Assembly: GCF_019320115.1 (NCBI RefSeq)
Contig: NC_089587.1
Coordinates: 108,425,158-108,489,157, forward strand
DNA length: 64,000 nt
Source: Miscanthus floridulus
Lineage: Eukaryota > Streptophyta > Magnoliopsida > Poales > Poaceae
Reading direction: 5' to 3'
In this document: piece by piece, positions 48,076-58,816 of the stretch
Layout: each line of letters opens with the position of its first letter
How positions within the stretch are numbered: position 1 is the first letter of the stretch
Notes under the pieces: generated by a model
What the model was told of the DNA's origin: nothing
Databases searched by the model: none
The model's input: the letters and a program-made list of their open reading frames with translations, nothing else
Translations under genes and position numbers: made by a program

Positions 48076-51000
48076 TATGGCAGAACCACCTAATCTAATG
48101 CCTCCCAGGAGAGCTCATCTTCCATTAGACACTAAGCACCCAAGGGAGAACACTAAATTACTCAGTTCCATCGGGCACACCCCAGGGAGAACTCAAAAAT
48201 CCACATTTTTGCCATCAGGATCACAAATGAGAGAATAAAGCTTACATCATTCTTAACTATTTCTTACATCACTTTTAATACAACTTTAGAGTATAATATT
48301 TATCATTTATAATAGCAAAATATGAACATATTATCAGAGTTATGAACAATTTAATTGAACAGCGGAATAGAAACATGTGAATAGAGTTACAGCAGAAATA
48401 ATTATCTATTCATGGCATGATAAAACATTGATATGTAAACTATGACAACATATTATAAAACTTTCATTTATAAAAACATTTAGTGAGAGTTATAAATAAA
48501 AAATATGATCGTAGCGTAAGGAAATCCTCTCTGAGCCCACCAGGAGGAATCCACACACAATGGTCAGCTCTAGTATCCACCTATCACCTGCAACAGGGGG
48601 AATAAAACCCTGAGTACTTAATTGTACTCAGCAAGACTTACCCGATAGGAGAAAAGAAAAGACCCCAAGGATATGCAAGGCTATCTGTCTTGTGGGTTAT
48701 TTGCATTTGCAGGAAGCATTACTAAGTGTGTGTCCTTATATTCAATTTTCATTAATAGCCACATTGGTTCATTAACTAACCATTCTATGTAAGCACATGT
48801 GCTACTTTCAAGCAGGTGGTAAGCAATCAGAATTTCCGTCTTCCATCTTTCATCTTTCAGTTATTACTATGGTGCTAGAGGTAAGACAAGTCGTACCGAC
48901 TCGGTGGCGATTAGCGAACCAATGTCCCCAGCTAGGTACCCCAAAAACACATGCCCCGCTTGCACCCAAGGCACAAACAGGACCAACCCATCACCCTCCT
49001 GTCCTGGGTGTCTAGGTCCCCATCCAAACTAGGACTCCAAGCCCCCGCCCCTGAGTCCCGGACTCAGTGTGATGCAAGGACCACCTAACCCAAAAGAAAA
49101 ACCACCAAGACAGTCGGTCCAAAAAGAGTTGGATCCACGACAAGAGAGCAACAAGTCCTCCAAGCGCCCATACATAAGTATGTGCTCGGGATAACAAATC
49201 TGTGGCTTGCCTAGCGCCTTATGCAACAGCCGGTCCTTAACTGACATAGACAGGGAAAACAGTGTAACCAAGCCATGTCCCTGGCGACACAACCTCTTAC
49301 ACCCACCAATACCTAAACCATATCCCTACCCGGTCACCATTTTTCCTTTCCACCATTTATATTTTTCAAGTGATAATAATATAGTAATATATTTTCTATC
49401 TCTCGCGAGTGACAGGCAATCACTCGACTTCTACCAAAGTCCTATAGCATAGCATCTACATGATCCTATCATACTAGTAAGACTCATAGGATAAAGATTT
49501 ATATATGCAAGTGGGTTTCATTCAACTCCTTAAAACTTAATGCACAAATATAATTTAAACTGCAGAGAAGTAGGGGTTATGCACCGGGGCTTGCCTGGGT
49601 AAGATATATGTTAAAAAGTTAGTATCTGCATCTTTAGATCATCCACCATCAACTAGATAGAAAGCCCATTGCATCATCTCCTGGAGAGAATACTATTACA
49701 CCATCTTCGGATTCCCAATCATCCTTTAATTGATCTGTTGCTCCATCATCGTACCTATATGATATGCATTGATGCAAATGCATAGATGTAAATAATCAAC
49801 GACAACCGAAATGCTTAGAAATCCGATCATGCCTCACTAGCTAACGAGATAGCTCTAACGCTGGTCTACGTATCCAAGTTGTCGAATAAGGCGTTATTTC
49901 TCAACAAATATTTTAGTTATACAAACCCAAGTTGTTTCTTTATTTTATCATATCGATTTAATCTTTAGTCAAAATAGAGCATCGTTAACTACCTAGCAAA
50001 CTGATTATTCTGGAGCCACAAAAATTACAATGAGTACCTAATATTGCTAGGAGCCTACTGTATAAATTTTAGATCCAACACTATTACCAATTTACCACGG
50101 AAATTCCTACAAGTTCTCCTTTTACCAATATTAAGCATTTTAACATAATTGGAGCAACCCTAAAAGCATACCGAGTCTATGTGAACAAAATACGCTACTA
50201 GGTAGATCATGATTTTAGGAACTCAATAAAACTAGTTTGGCATTTTTTTTTGATTTATCTATGATTTACTACAAATTTTACAATTTACCTTAAAAGCTAA
50301 CAAAAAAACTGCTCTACAAATTGAAACGGGCCGGCACCAACCACTTCAGCCCAACGGCGCGCGCGGGCGGTCCAGACACATAGATGATAGATGGCCCACA
50401 GGCACACAGGCAGCCGCAGCCCCGGTAGACGGGCGCACGACGGCCCAGGCGGGGCGCATGACCGGCGGCCTAGCAGCCAAAACGGATGGCCCTCGCGCGG
50501 AGAGGGCGTGACCCAATTGCACATTGCGCACACGCGGCCTAGGCGTGGGGCGGTAGGCCAGCCCAGCTAGGCAAGCCCAGTGCGCGGTGATAGTTTTTTG
50601 CAAGAACCTCCTCGAACTTCTATCTATTTAATATGCTACCATTTCTACTATTTCTTTGAGTCACAGTTATCGCACCTAGGACCTTACTGTTATCTCTATT
50701 TACTTATTCTCACCTTGCTCTCCTTCTCTACTCGTAACAGAATGACGACCATTGGCGACGGCCCCGCTGACCCGAGCTGGTGATGGCATGCTGGCCCCAG
50801 CGGTAGGTGCGGCAGCCATGTGGGGGCTTTGCAGGCCCACACGGCTAGGATGTGGAGGTGGCAGTGTGCAGGACGCGGCTAGGCAAGGCCATCTGTGAGC
50901 AGAGCCACAACGACGACAGTGCTATCGCGTTCGAGGGCATTCACGGCGAACGGCAACGTCAGACCAAACTGTACAAAAGGAAACCCAGGAGGTATTAATG

Positions 51001-52422
51001 TGATGCTAAAACTGGCTTTAACAGGACATAGAGAAAACGGAGCAGCGCAATTGCAGAGCTCCATCTCCGGTGACCAATGCGGACCGTGAGCACGAGATTC
51101 CAAAATTTCATCACGTACCATTGACGGATGGCAATGAGGTCTCGTCTAGGGCTAGCAACAAGGTCACGTCTAGGGCTATATAACAACCGGAAGCACTCAC
51201 AGCTATGAAGAATTGGAATGGAAGTCACTGGTGTAGACAAATTTTCTGAAAGAGGCGGAAGTAGTCGTGGCGCTCGGTGGCTCGACCTCGGCCATGGCAT
51301 GTACCACGGGGCTGAGGAGTGGCTGCTGGAAAGAAGGAGCAGCAGCGCTATGGGGCAAGGCCACGATGGATACATAGCGCTGACCGAGGGCACACGCACG
51401 CTCACGCGCAGTGGCCCAGTGACGGTGGGTGGAAGCACGGCACGACGACTTCAGCGCGCAGTCAGGAGGGGAAAAACTGGCGACGACACTCCTAGGTGCG
51501 GTGGCTATCATGCTGGGAGGGGTAGCACAGAGGGCGGCGATGGTGGCCATGGCCCAGCACTGGCCAAGGTAGCCAGTAGCTCGATGCGAGGCAAGCAGAG
51601 AAAGAGGATGGACGGAGGCAAGAAAAGCAAGGAGCGGCTCTGGAGTCTTCCTATAGGACATTCCTGGACGTGAGAAAGAAAACGCACGTGGCACAGCTAG
51701 CCAGCAGGATGTGTCGGTTGGCACGGATAAGACCGCGGCCGTAGAGACAACAAGGTAGGCAAGGACAAGACTGACGCAGTAGAAAAAATAGAGGGAGGGA
51801 AGCAGTGCGAGGCTCGACCGGCTTGGAATGACACGACGGCAGCGGGCCACGGGGTATGCGACAAGGATTGCATACGTGCTTTGCTTTGGTGGTAATGGTT
51901 CTAGCTACATGCCTGGTAGAAGGAAAACTGGGGATCAGAGGAGCAGAGGCAGACAGAGATAGCAAAGACAGTGAAGCAGAGAAACAAACACGCAGACAGC
52001 ATCATTCATTGTAGCAGACATGATGCGATGAAATGGGAAGTCGAACAGTGGCACCTAGTAGGGACGTGGGCACGACAGAGATTTTCAACAAGTTCGAATT
52101 TAAATTAGATTCAAAAGCTATATATATCGTCCTATTTATTAATGGATTTTATTTTATTTATAAAAATTTCTTTTCATGCTTAATCTAATAGAACAAACCG
52201 TTTGCTATTTATTTGCTAGAATTATTTTTAGACATTCCTAAATATCTCTATGCGCTGAATAATTTCACTTGGACATTTATTCGAGTCCACAAAACTGAGT
52301 CACCAGATTCACTCATCGCACCAAGTATGTTTTAAATCAAAAATCTGAGAAACTCATTTCAAAAATTTTACTCAGGCCTAAATCACGGTGCTAAATGAGC
52401 ACATAACACCAGGGGTGTTACA
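48076..52422 (-). repeat. Giant-LTR element, 5' LTR
   Basis: 4347 bp, homologous to 40615-44612 throughout except an extra block of about 330 bp (51238-51567) and a small local duplication near 51137-51185. Confidence 0.88.
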
Positions 52423-52427
52423 ATTAC

Positions 52428-53750
52428 TCTAGAGTTTCTCAATTTTCTAACAGATTTTAGTCGTCTCTTAACTTGCCTTGTTGACTTCATGTTATCCTTA
52501 GAATTGTTAACCTTCGTAATCACAGTCTGGTTATCACAGTTCATATAAATAGCGGGTATGGGTTTTTGAACAACTGGTAAATCTATAAGGAGGTCACGAA
52601 GCCACTCGGCCTCAGAGCCAGTGGTGTCTAATGCTGTGAGTTCTGCTTCCATTATAGACTTCGTTAAGATAGTCTGCTTGCAAGACTTCCAGAAAACAAC
52701 ACCACCTCCAAGCGAAAACACATATCCACTTGTGGCATAAAGCTCATGAGCATCAGAGATCTAGTTGGCATCACAATAGCCTTCCAGCACTTTTGGATGT
52801 CTGGTATAACAAATACCATAGCTCATGGTGCCCTTTAGATAGCGCATCACTCTCTCAAGAGCACACCAGTGATCATCTCCTAGGTTTGATACAAACTGGC
52901 TCAGCTTGCACACAGCAAATGAGGTGTCAGGCCTTGTTGCACTAGCAAGATACAAGAGCGAACCAATGATCTAGGAATATCTCAATTGATCCCTTGCTAT
53001 TTTCTGATTTTTCCTCAATAACACACTAGGGTCATAAGGTGTAGGAGCAGGTTCACAGTCACTAAACCCAAAGCGACTCAGCACCTTTTCCACATAGTGG
53101 GATTGTAACAGAGTTATCCCACCATCACCATCAACTCCTTTTCCACGGTTGCCCTTTGCTCCCGCCCTCTCCTCAACATCAAGAGATCCAATAAGTTCAG
53201 CCACGCTAAACTCTTGTCTCTTGTGTTTTAGAGAAGTAGCAAAATCCCTCCAAGTAGGTGGTAGCTTAGCGATTATACCGCCGACCACAAACTTGTCGGG
53301 CAACAAACATGGGAAATGTTCTAGTTCCTTTGCTAGCGCCTGTATCTCATGAGCCTGTTCGACTATAAAATGGTTTTCAACCATTTTGTAGTCATACAAC
53401 TGCTCCATAAGGTACAGCTCACTACCAGCATCAGAAACTCCAAACTTTGCCTCAAGAGCATCCCATAACTCTTTGTCTGATGTGTAAGATATGTAGTTTT
53501 TCTCATACTTAGGATGAAGTGCACTAATCATGGCATCTCAAAATAGGTTATCGGCAGCCATGAAGTTTTAATCCTCCTCAGGAGTAAACTATTTAGGCTT
53601 CCCCTGCGCGGCGTGATAGCAGTTCATCGCAGTCAACCACAATACCATCTTGGCATGCCATATCATGAAATTCTTGCCATCAAAATTATTTGGCTTCAAA
53701 GCAGCAGCAAAACCACTGACAGAAAATTGTCTAATATTAGGTTTTTGCAT
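52428..53750 (-). pseudogene. copia-2 internal remnant: gag fused to reverse transcriptase end, plus RNase H
   Basis: Minus strand. Gag begins near 53745 (QKPNIRQFSVSGFAAALKPN). The frame 53531-52971 runs from gag (MVENHFIVEQAHEIQALAKE .. RGKGV) straight into the reverse-transcriptase end (GDGGITLLQSHYVEKVLSRF). Comparison with copia-1 shows about 2.5 kb missing between these points: the gag knuckle, protease, integrase and the RT catalytic core. RNase H follows (52955-52440) with stops. Confidence 0.87.
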
Positions 53751-54783
53751 TGTTAGAAATTTAGGCATTTTCATGATTAATTTAATATAGAAATATAACA
53801 TTAGCAGGTTCATGATGGCATATATGTGCATGTGTATATCTCTAATGAACGCTACAACATGCATACATGACATACAGATGGATACAGTAAAAGCACAAAA
53901 TATAGTAATCACAGAGATTAGAATGTACCCAGTGGAGGGTCCCATGCCGAGGGCATCAGTGGCTCCATTCACACTAGTCGACATAGTGCGTTGCTCGAAG
54001 TTGTGGACCGTAGTCGATGCAGGAAGATGTTCACAGTGCAGTCCCACGAACGGTCACCAGGAAGAGGACGCATTGCTGTTCCGCAAGCAATCACTAGGAA
54101 GAAGACGGGTTCCAAGAGCGATCACCACCAGGAAGAAAATGTACATGGACGAGCAGTCGTGGATCGCTCCCCAAAAACCTAATCGCCACTCACCCCGTGC
54201 AAGGTTCTCAGGCGGACGAGGGTTCCGGAGACACCTGCTCTCCCGCTACTCCGTGCGCACAGAGGTACAGGACGGGGAAGCTAGAGGGCTGTTGATATGT
54301 GGTTTCTCTCGGGAGTGGTTGCAGAAGTCAGAAGAACTGACGGAGGACTGTGGATATATGGCTATGACGGGAAGGGAGAAAGGCAGCGAAGAAATCCTAG
54401 GAGACAGAAAGCGGAAGGGATGGTAACTGGCGCAATAAATTTGCCTCCACCATCAAGGAGAGAAACTCCCATGATTATGTGGATTTAAGTGGAAAAAGAC
54501 TGGCCACGCCCGCCCGCTCGCTCGCCGCCTGCCTGCCACACCACACCACGCCACGGCCACGGCCCGACCAGCGGCGGTGGCGGCGGCGCACGCGCGTGTG
54601 GCACCCCTTTGTCCTTTTCTCAGCTTCTCAATTAAGATGGATAATTTCCAACCATATAAGCTGAGTAAACATTCAGTCAAAATCACATATGGTATAAACC
54701 ATACAATGCTTAATGTTACGTACCATAGAGTTTTATTTGATTTATTAAATATTATACGGGTCAAGCCCATAATATATCCAACA
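53751..54783 (-). repeat. copia-2 right LTR
   Basis: 1033 bp, TGTTAG..CCAACA, followed by the duplication CACCC and then RSH exon 1. Confidence 0.9.
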
Positions 54784-55289
54784 CACCCAATGCCAAGCTG
54801 GTGACCGGCATGAAGTCAATGCAGGAGCCAAGCGCATTGCGCATGAAGCTAGAGAAGAGCCGGTAGCTCTTGTGGCTGACGAGCCAGGAAACCGACGGGC
54901 TCCTGGACATCGGCAAGGAGGCGGCAAGGCTGTGGAATAGCGACACCCGGGCTACGGTGGAGGTGGTCCCGCAGCTTGAACGGCGATGGCGATGACGACT
55001 GGGGGTATGAGTAGCCCCCGGTGATGATGATGGGCGGCTCATCGGATCTGTCATGCCAGAGCGCGCTGAGCTCCTCGTGCACCATCGCCCACGGAGGCAC
55101 GGACGGGGATGAGAACAGGCAGGACAGGCTACCCGCGATGGCCGCCCCATGGCGGTGGGAGCTCGGCGCCGATAGGGACGCTGCGGCCACGCACGGCGCC
55201 AAGCCACGTGAGCTGGACTCGTGCTCCGGCGGCGCGTGGATGGCGGCGCCTAGTGGGCTGGTGTACACGGCTATTGCCGGCACGGACAT
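54784..55289 (-). pseudogene. RSH: RSH exon 1, 5' part with start codon and 1-nt shift
   Basis: ATG at 55289-55287 gives MSVPAIAVYTSPLG. An upstream in-frame ATG (55331) lies at the MULE-2 border and is less likely native. The Ser/Ala-rich start fits a chloroplast transit peptide. Further on: GSLSCLFSSPSVPPWAM, ELSALWHDRSDEPP, FKLRDHLHRSPG; then, in the next frame, SLFHSLAASLPMSRSPSVSW and YRLFSSFMRNALGSC. The frame change falls at the GGG run at 54948-54951 (minus CCCGGG). Without one base, exon 1 totals 699 nt = 233 codons, exactly what the donor phase needs. It could be a true mutation or an assembly error. Confidence 0.88.
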
Positions 55290-55769
55290 GGTCGCCGGAG
55301 AGACAATTGGAATTTTGCCATTAAGAAACATGGGCTTCGCTCTTTTGCCATCCCATAAAAGAGCATTCGCTCGTTTGCCACTACAAAACTGGACACATTC
55401 GCTACAATATCTTTTCTGTATTTTGGTGTCAAATTTAATTATTTTTATTTTTGCGAACTCTTTTCTTTCCTATTTTGCCCATGAGCCTTATCTCTTCGTT
55501 TCCACTCGTTAACGGTCTCTTCACGGGAGTTCACGGAGAGCCCTGGCTGGGAGACGACCTCTGCTGGCTCAACTCTAGGTCTGCCCATGGCCGCTGCCAT
55601 CACAACTCTAGGTTCTCGACGGCTCTCTTCCACCCACAGCCACCACCGCCGCAACTCTAGGTGGGCGCCGCCACGAGTAGGTCCCCGCTCTCCCCGTCGC
55701 TGGATCTGCGGCCGCTGGTCCTGCCCGTCTGGGTGCTCTTCCCCAGGCCACCGCCGCACACACCAAGCT

Positions 55770-56341
55770 ATGGGTGAGGGTTCGTCTAGTTCATCGTTCA
55801 TCCCAACAGTTGTCGTTTCTCTATATCCACTTGGCCCTAGTGGGATCCCCTGATTCCATGCCTAGAATGTGGTGATAAAGTAGTGGAATGCAAATCCTGG
55901 AAGAACAACGGTAGAATTTTCTTCAAATGCGTAAACTACAATGAATTTGTGAGTATATATTGCTCTGTTGTTTATTGTCATATACAACTGGATGAACTAG
56001 GTACTGTGTCAAGGTTTGGATAAATAAACTGGAGATAAACTGTGTTATGTATTGTCATTTCCACAGACAGTGAAGAAATGTCAATTCTTTAGGTGGTTGG
56101 AATAGTACAAGAAAGTAGTTGCAAAGAAGCTTAAAGAAGATTTGCTAGCTGCAGTGCCATTACAAGGTCATGGTGAAACTAAATGTCAAGAAGAAATGAA
56201 GCTTAAAATGCCAATTTTTATGAAGATAGGATCTATCTCAAGATGGACAAGCTTATCGATCTGGTCCAGCTGTTGGTGGTGCTCTGTTTAGTCATGACTG
56301 TCATAGTTCTTTTAGGTGTGGTAGTGCTTATTAGTAAGTGA
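55770..56341 (+). pseudogene. MULE-2 GRF-type zinc-finger protein with C-terminal membrane helix
   Basis: ATG at 55770 (MGEGSSSSSFIPTVVV). After a frameshift comes the GRF finger: PCLECGDKVVECKSWKNNGR, IFFKCVNYNEF; then an intron (about 55949-56065, GT..CAG) and KKCQFFRWLE. A TAG follows (56103 region), then YKKVVAKKLKEDLL, another frameshift, and DRIYLKMDKLIDLVQ leading into a hydrophobic end LLVVLCLVMTVIVLLGVVVL and stop at 56341. The Cys pattern and the short protein ending in one membrane helix are typical of plant GRF finger proteins. Orientation is convergent to the transposase. Two shifts and one stop make it a pseudogene as read. Confidence 0.75.
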
Positions 56342-57310
56342 AGCAATATTGTGTTCTAGAACTGTGTTGTATCAGTACTGGCGGGGCTATGAAATTATGT
56401 GAACCTTTATGTTCTTTTAGGTGTGGTAGTGCTTATTAGCATCTGTATCATGTACACTGAAGACCTTTCACTAATAATAGTTCCTTATGAAGCCCAGATC
56501 TTCTCCGTTGTCTCTTTTGAAGATTTATTAAGAGCCTGACAAGATGATATGTGCGAAATATTTAAGAACCCAGATACTTAACATTTAAGCTATTCATTAT
56601 AATTTGTTTGGAGGGCAACTCAAAAGCGTAGAGATGCAGACATCATTAAATAAAAGGCATAATTAAAAGCTGATAAATGTACTACTATTTTCTCAAATAT
56701 TTGAAGCCTGGATATTTCATCTTATAGAGATGCAGTGCATGTTCCATAACTGCAGAAATAACCACTGTTTACTGCATGTTCTAGTGCAAATATGTACCAA
56801 GTAATGAGCCAACGAACAACTGGTGCAGGATTTCATTTTCCACCACGAGCAATTGTCAAGTAGACTAACTATTAACTGAAATACCTTTTCTACTTACCAA
56901 TTAGGTAGCTGTCCCAAATCTCTTCAGGCTTCCCTGTGTGTGTGAGGCCATTCCAACAGAGAAGCACAAAACTACTTGGAATAATTGATGCCAGGAACCA
57001 TAGAATGTTAACCATAATGGCAGCAACTACAACTATAAGCATGGTAGGGCCACGTTATAAACGCATTGACACAATTTGGACAAAATTTTGACACAATTTC
57101 ATAATCACAATAACATTCCAATAACATAAAGGTTCACACAATTTCATGGTCCAGATAACATAGTAGTTTCCATAAAGGTTCACACCATTTAAGTTACAAT
57201 AACATAGGTCTAGATAAATTAACTAAGGTCTAGATACATGTTCAGATACATAGGATAAGGTCCAAATACAATTTCATGGTCACAATAACATTCCAGACAC
57301 AGAGCATCAA
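56342..57310. other. MULE-2 spacer between convergent genes
   Basis: AT-rich, no supported gene. Contains a second copy (56411-56439) of a 29-bp stretch that encodes the end of the GRF protein (56307-56335). Confidence 0.6.
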
Positions 57311-57559
57311 TTGGTTTTCAATTTTTTTGGCTTCAGTTTTTTTGCTGGGCTCCTCTTTTGGACTGTCTTGTCTGGTGAGGCAGCAATGATGGGATCCACA
57401 CCTTCACCTAGCAGTGTGTGGAGTTGGCTGCAATAAAAGTACCACTATGAGTCATTTTTTGCTCGTGTACAAGTATAAAACAATGAGAATTAATCTGTTG
57501 CATACCCTCTTGTCACCCTAATGGGGCTGTTTTATATGATCTGCTCTCTTGTGAGCCTT

Positions 57560-57690
57560 GTGGGGCTAGAGAGTGCATTTGGGGCTGCTGGTGCCAAGAC
57601 TTGGGTATTGGAAGGATTTGGGGCTGCTGGTGCCAAGACTTGGTCATTGGAAGGATTTGGGGCTGGTGGTGCCATTTCTTGTAGTGTTGG
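57560..57690 (-). repeat. Tandem repeat in MULE-2 transposase tail
   Basis: About three copies of a 48-bp unit encoding APAAPNPSN.QVL on the minus strand (variants MAPPAPNPSNDQVL, APAAPNPSNTQVL, APAAPNALS). In frame, so it changes only tail length. Confidence 0.8.
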
Positions 57691-58816
57691 TTCAGTAGCA
57701 CTGTCCCCTCCCTTCTTTGCTCTCTTTGTTGGGATCTTTGCATTTTCACTATACTTTGTTGTATTTTTCCTTGGCTTCCTTTGCCTGCAAGTTTGGAGAC
57801 AAATATTCAAGTTAATGAGCACAACAATTTAGGACAGCAAGTGAATATAGTAGGTCTTGCCTTTTCTTAGTCCCATTAAGATGGCATTTGTAGCTTGTTT
57901 TACCATGGCCCAATTCTCCACATCTCTTGCACTTCCTTTTGCCTCTAATCATCGTTTTCTTGTCATTTTGTGCCTCATTCGTAGCTTGTTTATCTGCCTC
58001 ATTTGCTGCTTCCTTGGCTGCCTTCTTTCCTTTGCTTCCACTACCTTCAAGGAAGCTTTTCATCTTGAGTTTTCTGTACCTACCAGCTGCCTTCTTGTCA
58101 AGGGGTACCTTAAGCACAAACGACAAATCAACATCTGGTCACTGTGACCTATCAGGCAATGGCTCTATAAGTCTCTTATAGGTTGCCTGGAACCTCTCAA
58201 CAGAGTAATACTCGTGCACAAAATCCTCCATATTTACATTAGCGGACTGCACACTTGTTATCAAAGCCAAAGCATGTTGGCAAGGCTTACCAGTATGCTG
58301 CCACTCAAGGCAAGTGCACTCATGAAGATATGACTTCACAACATGTCTACTATTAGTGTTTGTCGTGTCCCAAATTTCTGCTGCAGAACTATCAGAGTCT
58401 ACAATAGTCAAGTGTCCAAGTCCTCTTGTTCTTGCCTTCAACTGATGTATGACTGCTGGGAGGATCTTCCCATGAAGCCTTTCTGAAATTCTTCTCTTTT
58501 TTGCCCACAACACCATTATCATCTCTCTGAGTTTGTCTACGAGCTCCACAATAGGAAGGTCTTTCCAGTCCTTGATCTAATTGTTAAACACTTCAGCAAG
58601 GTTATTAGTGATATAATCACATTTAATGTTAGGATTGAAGGCAGATCTCATCCATAGCTTATAATGGTGAGCCTCCAGCCAAACCAACACATCAGGAGTA
58701 GCTTCAACAATTGAATTGAAAAAGTAACTGCAAACTTCTTGTCTATAAGCTCTAGCTGCAGGATACATCTTCGAGAATACATCATCACCATACTTTTTAA
58801 TAAAGTTGTTCATTAG

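Larger units (their letters stand above)
40615..52422 (-). mobile_element. Giant-LTR retrotransposon, non-autonomous, inserted in copia-2
   Basis: 11.8 kb with target duplication ATTAC (40610-40614, 52423-52427). LTRs of 4.0 and 4.35 kb flank a 3.46-kb interior. On the minus strand the 5' LTR (48076-52422) starts TGTAACACC and ends CCATA. Two bases later comes the primer site TGGTATCAGAGT (plus 48062-48073). The purine tract AAGGGGGGTTGGT precedes the 3' LTR (40615-44612). The interior has no gag, protease, reverse transcriptase or integrase motif that I can recognise, only a decayed frame of unknown function. It must have moved with enzymes from another element. LTRs are visibly diverged, so the insertion is old compared with the Sirevirus. 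Confidence 0.88.
38956..54783 (-). mobile_element. Ty1-copia retrotransposon copia-2, inserted in RSH exon 1
   Basis: Same family and strand as copia-1. Left LTR 38956-39958 (its 3' LTR), right LTR 53751-54783 (5' LTR), perfect target duplication CACCC (38951-38955 and 54784-54788). Internal region is 39959-40609 plus 52423-53750 (with one ATTAC copy), split by the giant-LTR element 40615-52422. Most of pol is deleted. The insertion breaks the RSH reading frame between codons for LALG and VRPA. Confidence 0.92.
16556..55289 (-). pseudogene. RSH: RelA/SpoT homolog, RSH2/RSH3 class, disrupted by transposons
   Basis: Plant RSH2/3 proteins are plastid enzymes that make and hydrolyse the alarmone (p)ppGpp from GTP/GDP and ATP. 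Six exons: 55289-54784 plus 38950-38757 (exon 1, split by copia-2), 38625-38440, 18539-17638, 17536-17378, 17308-16957 and 16840-16556. All five introns have GT..AG ends. Domains: Ser-rich transit-type N terminus (exon 1), HD hydrolase (exons 2-3, LLHDTIDD and [12 protein letters not shown]), synthetase (exons 3-5, HDIHGLRLVV and [14 protein letters not shown]), C-terminal TGS-like part (exon 6). After subtracting copia-2, a 1-nt insertion, and the 35-bp and 406-bp insertions, the frame is 713 codons, a normal family length. As it stands the gene cannot make the full protein. In a polyploid, an intact copy may exist elsewhere. Confidence 0.93.
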
